In this document: in pieces, positions 62,353-64,000 of the stretch
Position numbering within the stretch: the first letter of the stretch is position 1
Layout of the letters: every line of letters begins with the position of its first letter
Origin: Gossypium raimondii
Taxonomy: Eukaryota > Streptophyta > Magnoliopsida > Malvales > Malvaceae
Direction of reading: 5' to 3'
DNA: 64,000 nucleotides
Assembly (NCBI RefSeq): GCF_025698545.1
Contig: NC_068576.1
Coordinates: 57,076,094-57,140,093, forward strand
Position numbers and translations under genes: made by a program
Notes under the pieces: model-generated
Told to the model about the DNA's origin: nothing
What the model saw: the letters and a program-made list of their open reading frames with translations, nothing else
The model's database searches: none

Positions 62353-63429
62353 ACCTCTAGGAACAAGAGAAGAAGATGGATATACGATTCAGGTTCACAG
62401 CCTTCATTACCAATTCGAAACAGCCTATGAAATTGGTTATACGACTTAAGAGAGATGTTTGTCCATTGGTTTTGCAAGTTTTTTAAAATACAAGACATAA
62501 TGTTTACCCCAAGGGCAGTGTTAGAGATGGCAGGTCGGGTCCCTTTAAAATAAAAAAATTAACTTTTTGCTTTTACAATTTATATAATTTTAAGTTAGTA
62601 TATAATAAAATTACACCTTGACCTTTTAAAAATAATAAAATTTTAATTTAATTTTTAAAATTATAAAAATATATATTATTAAAATAATAAAATTAAATTT
62701 TAACTCTCATAAAAATATAAAATTTAATATATAGATTCATCGCGTCTTAAAAATTTATCTGAGGGACAACCTGTTTGAACCCATCATCAACATCATCGTA
62801 ATTGGAATCATCGTCAACAAAGGTAGGATCTTAATGGCAAGGTGGAGGGCTAAAGTCGCAGTGCCATGGCCATAGGTGAAGGCTGGTTGGGTACTTCTAT
62901 TCGTGTCGAGTGTGCAAGGATAGTATTAAAAAAGCTACTGTATTAATGCTTTTTTTTATACATAGTAGACAATTAGTTGGAATATGTTTTTTAAGACCAA
63001 GACTAGTTTGGTCCTAAGAAACACAAGTTGTCAAATGATAAAATCCTTAAACCATAGCTGGAAGTGGCAAATTATCAAACAGGTTAAGTGCACACCGTGA
63101 AAGCTGCTCTTTATTTGTATATAATAATATGTTAATCATGGAACCAGTGAGGCCGGGGGCTATCATACAGTCTGTCATTTCTTCCACTTTTTTGTCCATT
63201 CCAATACTTTTCGAGGACTAATTTTAAGCTAATATAAACGTAAACGATTTTTTTGGTGAGAAGTGGAATCAATAATTTTTTTAAGTGATTCTTATTGTTT
63301 CCTGTTCAAATTTTATCTTTTAACTCTGACGAGACTAGGAGAGAGTACTTGTTATTTTTAGGTAGATTCAACCGGTTTTTTATTAAATCTGACTTAATCA
63401 ATCATAATCTACAAACATTGGTCTAGTTG

Positions 63430-63690
63430 AATTAAAGCTCAAGAGATATATAAACGAACTAACTTTAGATTGGTCGGTCCAGTCGGTTAATTGACTTTAA
63501 TTATTGAGTTTGAATAATATATTTATTTTATAAATTATAAATTATAAATAATTAAAAAAATATTAAATTAAGTCAATCTTTTAGTCGGGTTGGTTTGAAA
63601 ACCGATAACCGACCAAAATAACCTCTTACCCCGAACCTATAACAAAAAAAACCACCCAAACTGACTAAATCAATTCAATCGGTTTAGTCT
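63430..63690. repeat. CGGTTTGG-type repeat
   Basis: 'gattggtcggtccagtcggtt', an AT-rich centre with 'atttattttataaatta', 'gggttggtttgaaaaccgataaccgacc' and 'tcaatcggtttagtctg'. It has the same organisation as the copy at 23370-23650. Confidence 0.5.
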
Positions 63691-64000
63691 GTCTTTACCA
63701 AAATTTGCTTTGCGATAGATGAGAGCCTAAATGCTTTAAGCATTTAAAGGGTAAATATTTGATTAACATTTTAATCAACATTTAAGGGTTTAGAAATTGT
63801 AGATTAGTACATCTAAGTAAAAAAATAGCAATTTTAAATTGGAGTTTAGCTTAGTTGATTACAAAGATAGATATTGTTATTTGATACAGTATCAGTAAAA
63901 TAGATTAAAATCGTATTTATTTTTTATATTTTCAAATATCAAATAAAGACGCATATTAACTTATTAATTCGAAAAAGAAAAAAAACTCCACCGTTGGATG

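Larger units (their letters stand above)
61252..64000. other. Intergenic region downstream of the dirigent gene
   Basis: No gene that I can support. It contains the 3' end of the dirigent gene, an element with inverted ends (61800-62352), AT-rich filler, and a CGGTTTGG-type repeat (63430-63690). The window ends in unannotated sequence. Confidence 0.6.

Noticed and set aside
1-64000. CRISPR array, bacterial operon or viral integration
   Set aside because: No regularly spaced identical repeats with unique spacers, no ribosome-binding-site-led gene runs, and no viral replication or capsid proteins. The window is plant nuclear DNA.

Overview
This window is nuclear DNA from a flowering plant. It is AT-rich, genes have many short exons and GT-AG introns (one GC-AG), and long intergenic stretches are filled with decayed repeats. 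The protein sequences are eudicot. The repeat families and overall look suggest a Malvales genome such as cotton (Gossypium), but that is an inference from memory and was not tested by a search.

Layout. Five genes lie on the minus strand: a WOX1-type WUSCHEL-related homeobox gene (97-2697), phosphoethanolamine N-methyltransferase (8085-12634) with a 25-codon upstream ORF in its leader (12716-12793), a PIN1-type auxin efflux carrier (29068-32374), a C2-domain CAR-type protein (42041-44382), and an LRR-XII receptor-like kinase broken by a one-base frameshift (47422-51071). Three genes lie on the plus strand: mitochondrial import protein TIM22 (52819-55284), a plant-specific protein of unknown function resembling Arabidopsis At3g17950 (56520-57202), and a single-exon dirigent protein (60502-61251). 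Exon models were rebuilt by hand from splice sites and reading-frame continuity. Every model closes in frame except the kinase.

Between the genes are MITE-like palindromic elements. One recurring family has TIRs resembling ggtaaaagtaccatggaggc and at least eight recognisable copies, one inside a TIM22 intron. There are also tRNA-derived SINE-like pieces, degenerate tandem repeats, recent direct duplications, and a large imperfect hairpin (about 34141-34748) next to a plant mobile domain fragment.

The genes do not form an operon-like unit. WOX1, PEAMT, the CAR gene and the At3g17950-like gene occur in an order that, from memory, matches Arabidopsis At3g18010, At3g18000, At3g17980 and At3g17950, so the window looks like an expanded syntenic block. 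WOX1 and PIN1 both act in leaf blade and organ development, but sharing a window is not evidence of joint regulation. The best-supported regulatory feature is the PEAMT upstream ORF. I found no clear undescribed system. The least explained structures are the long hairpin and a duplicated block at 39.4-40.4 kb.
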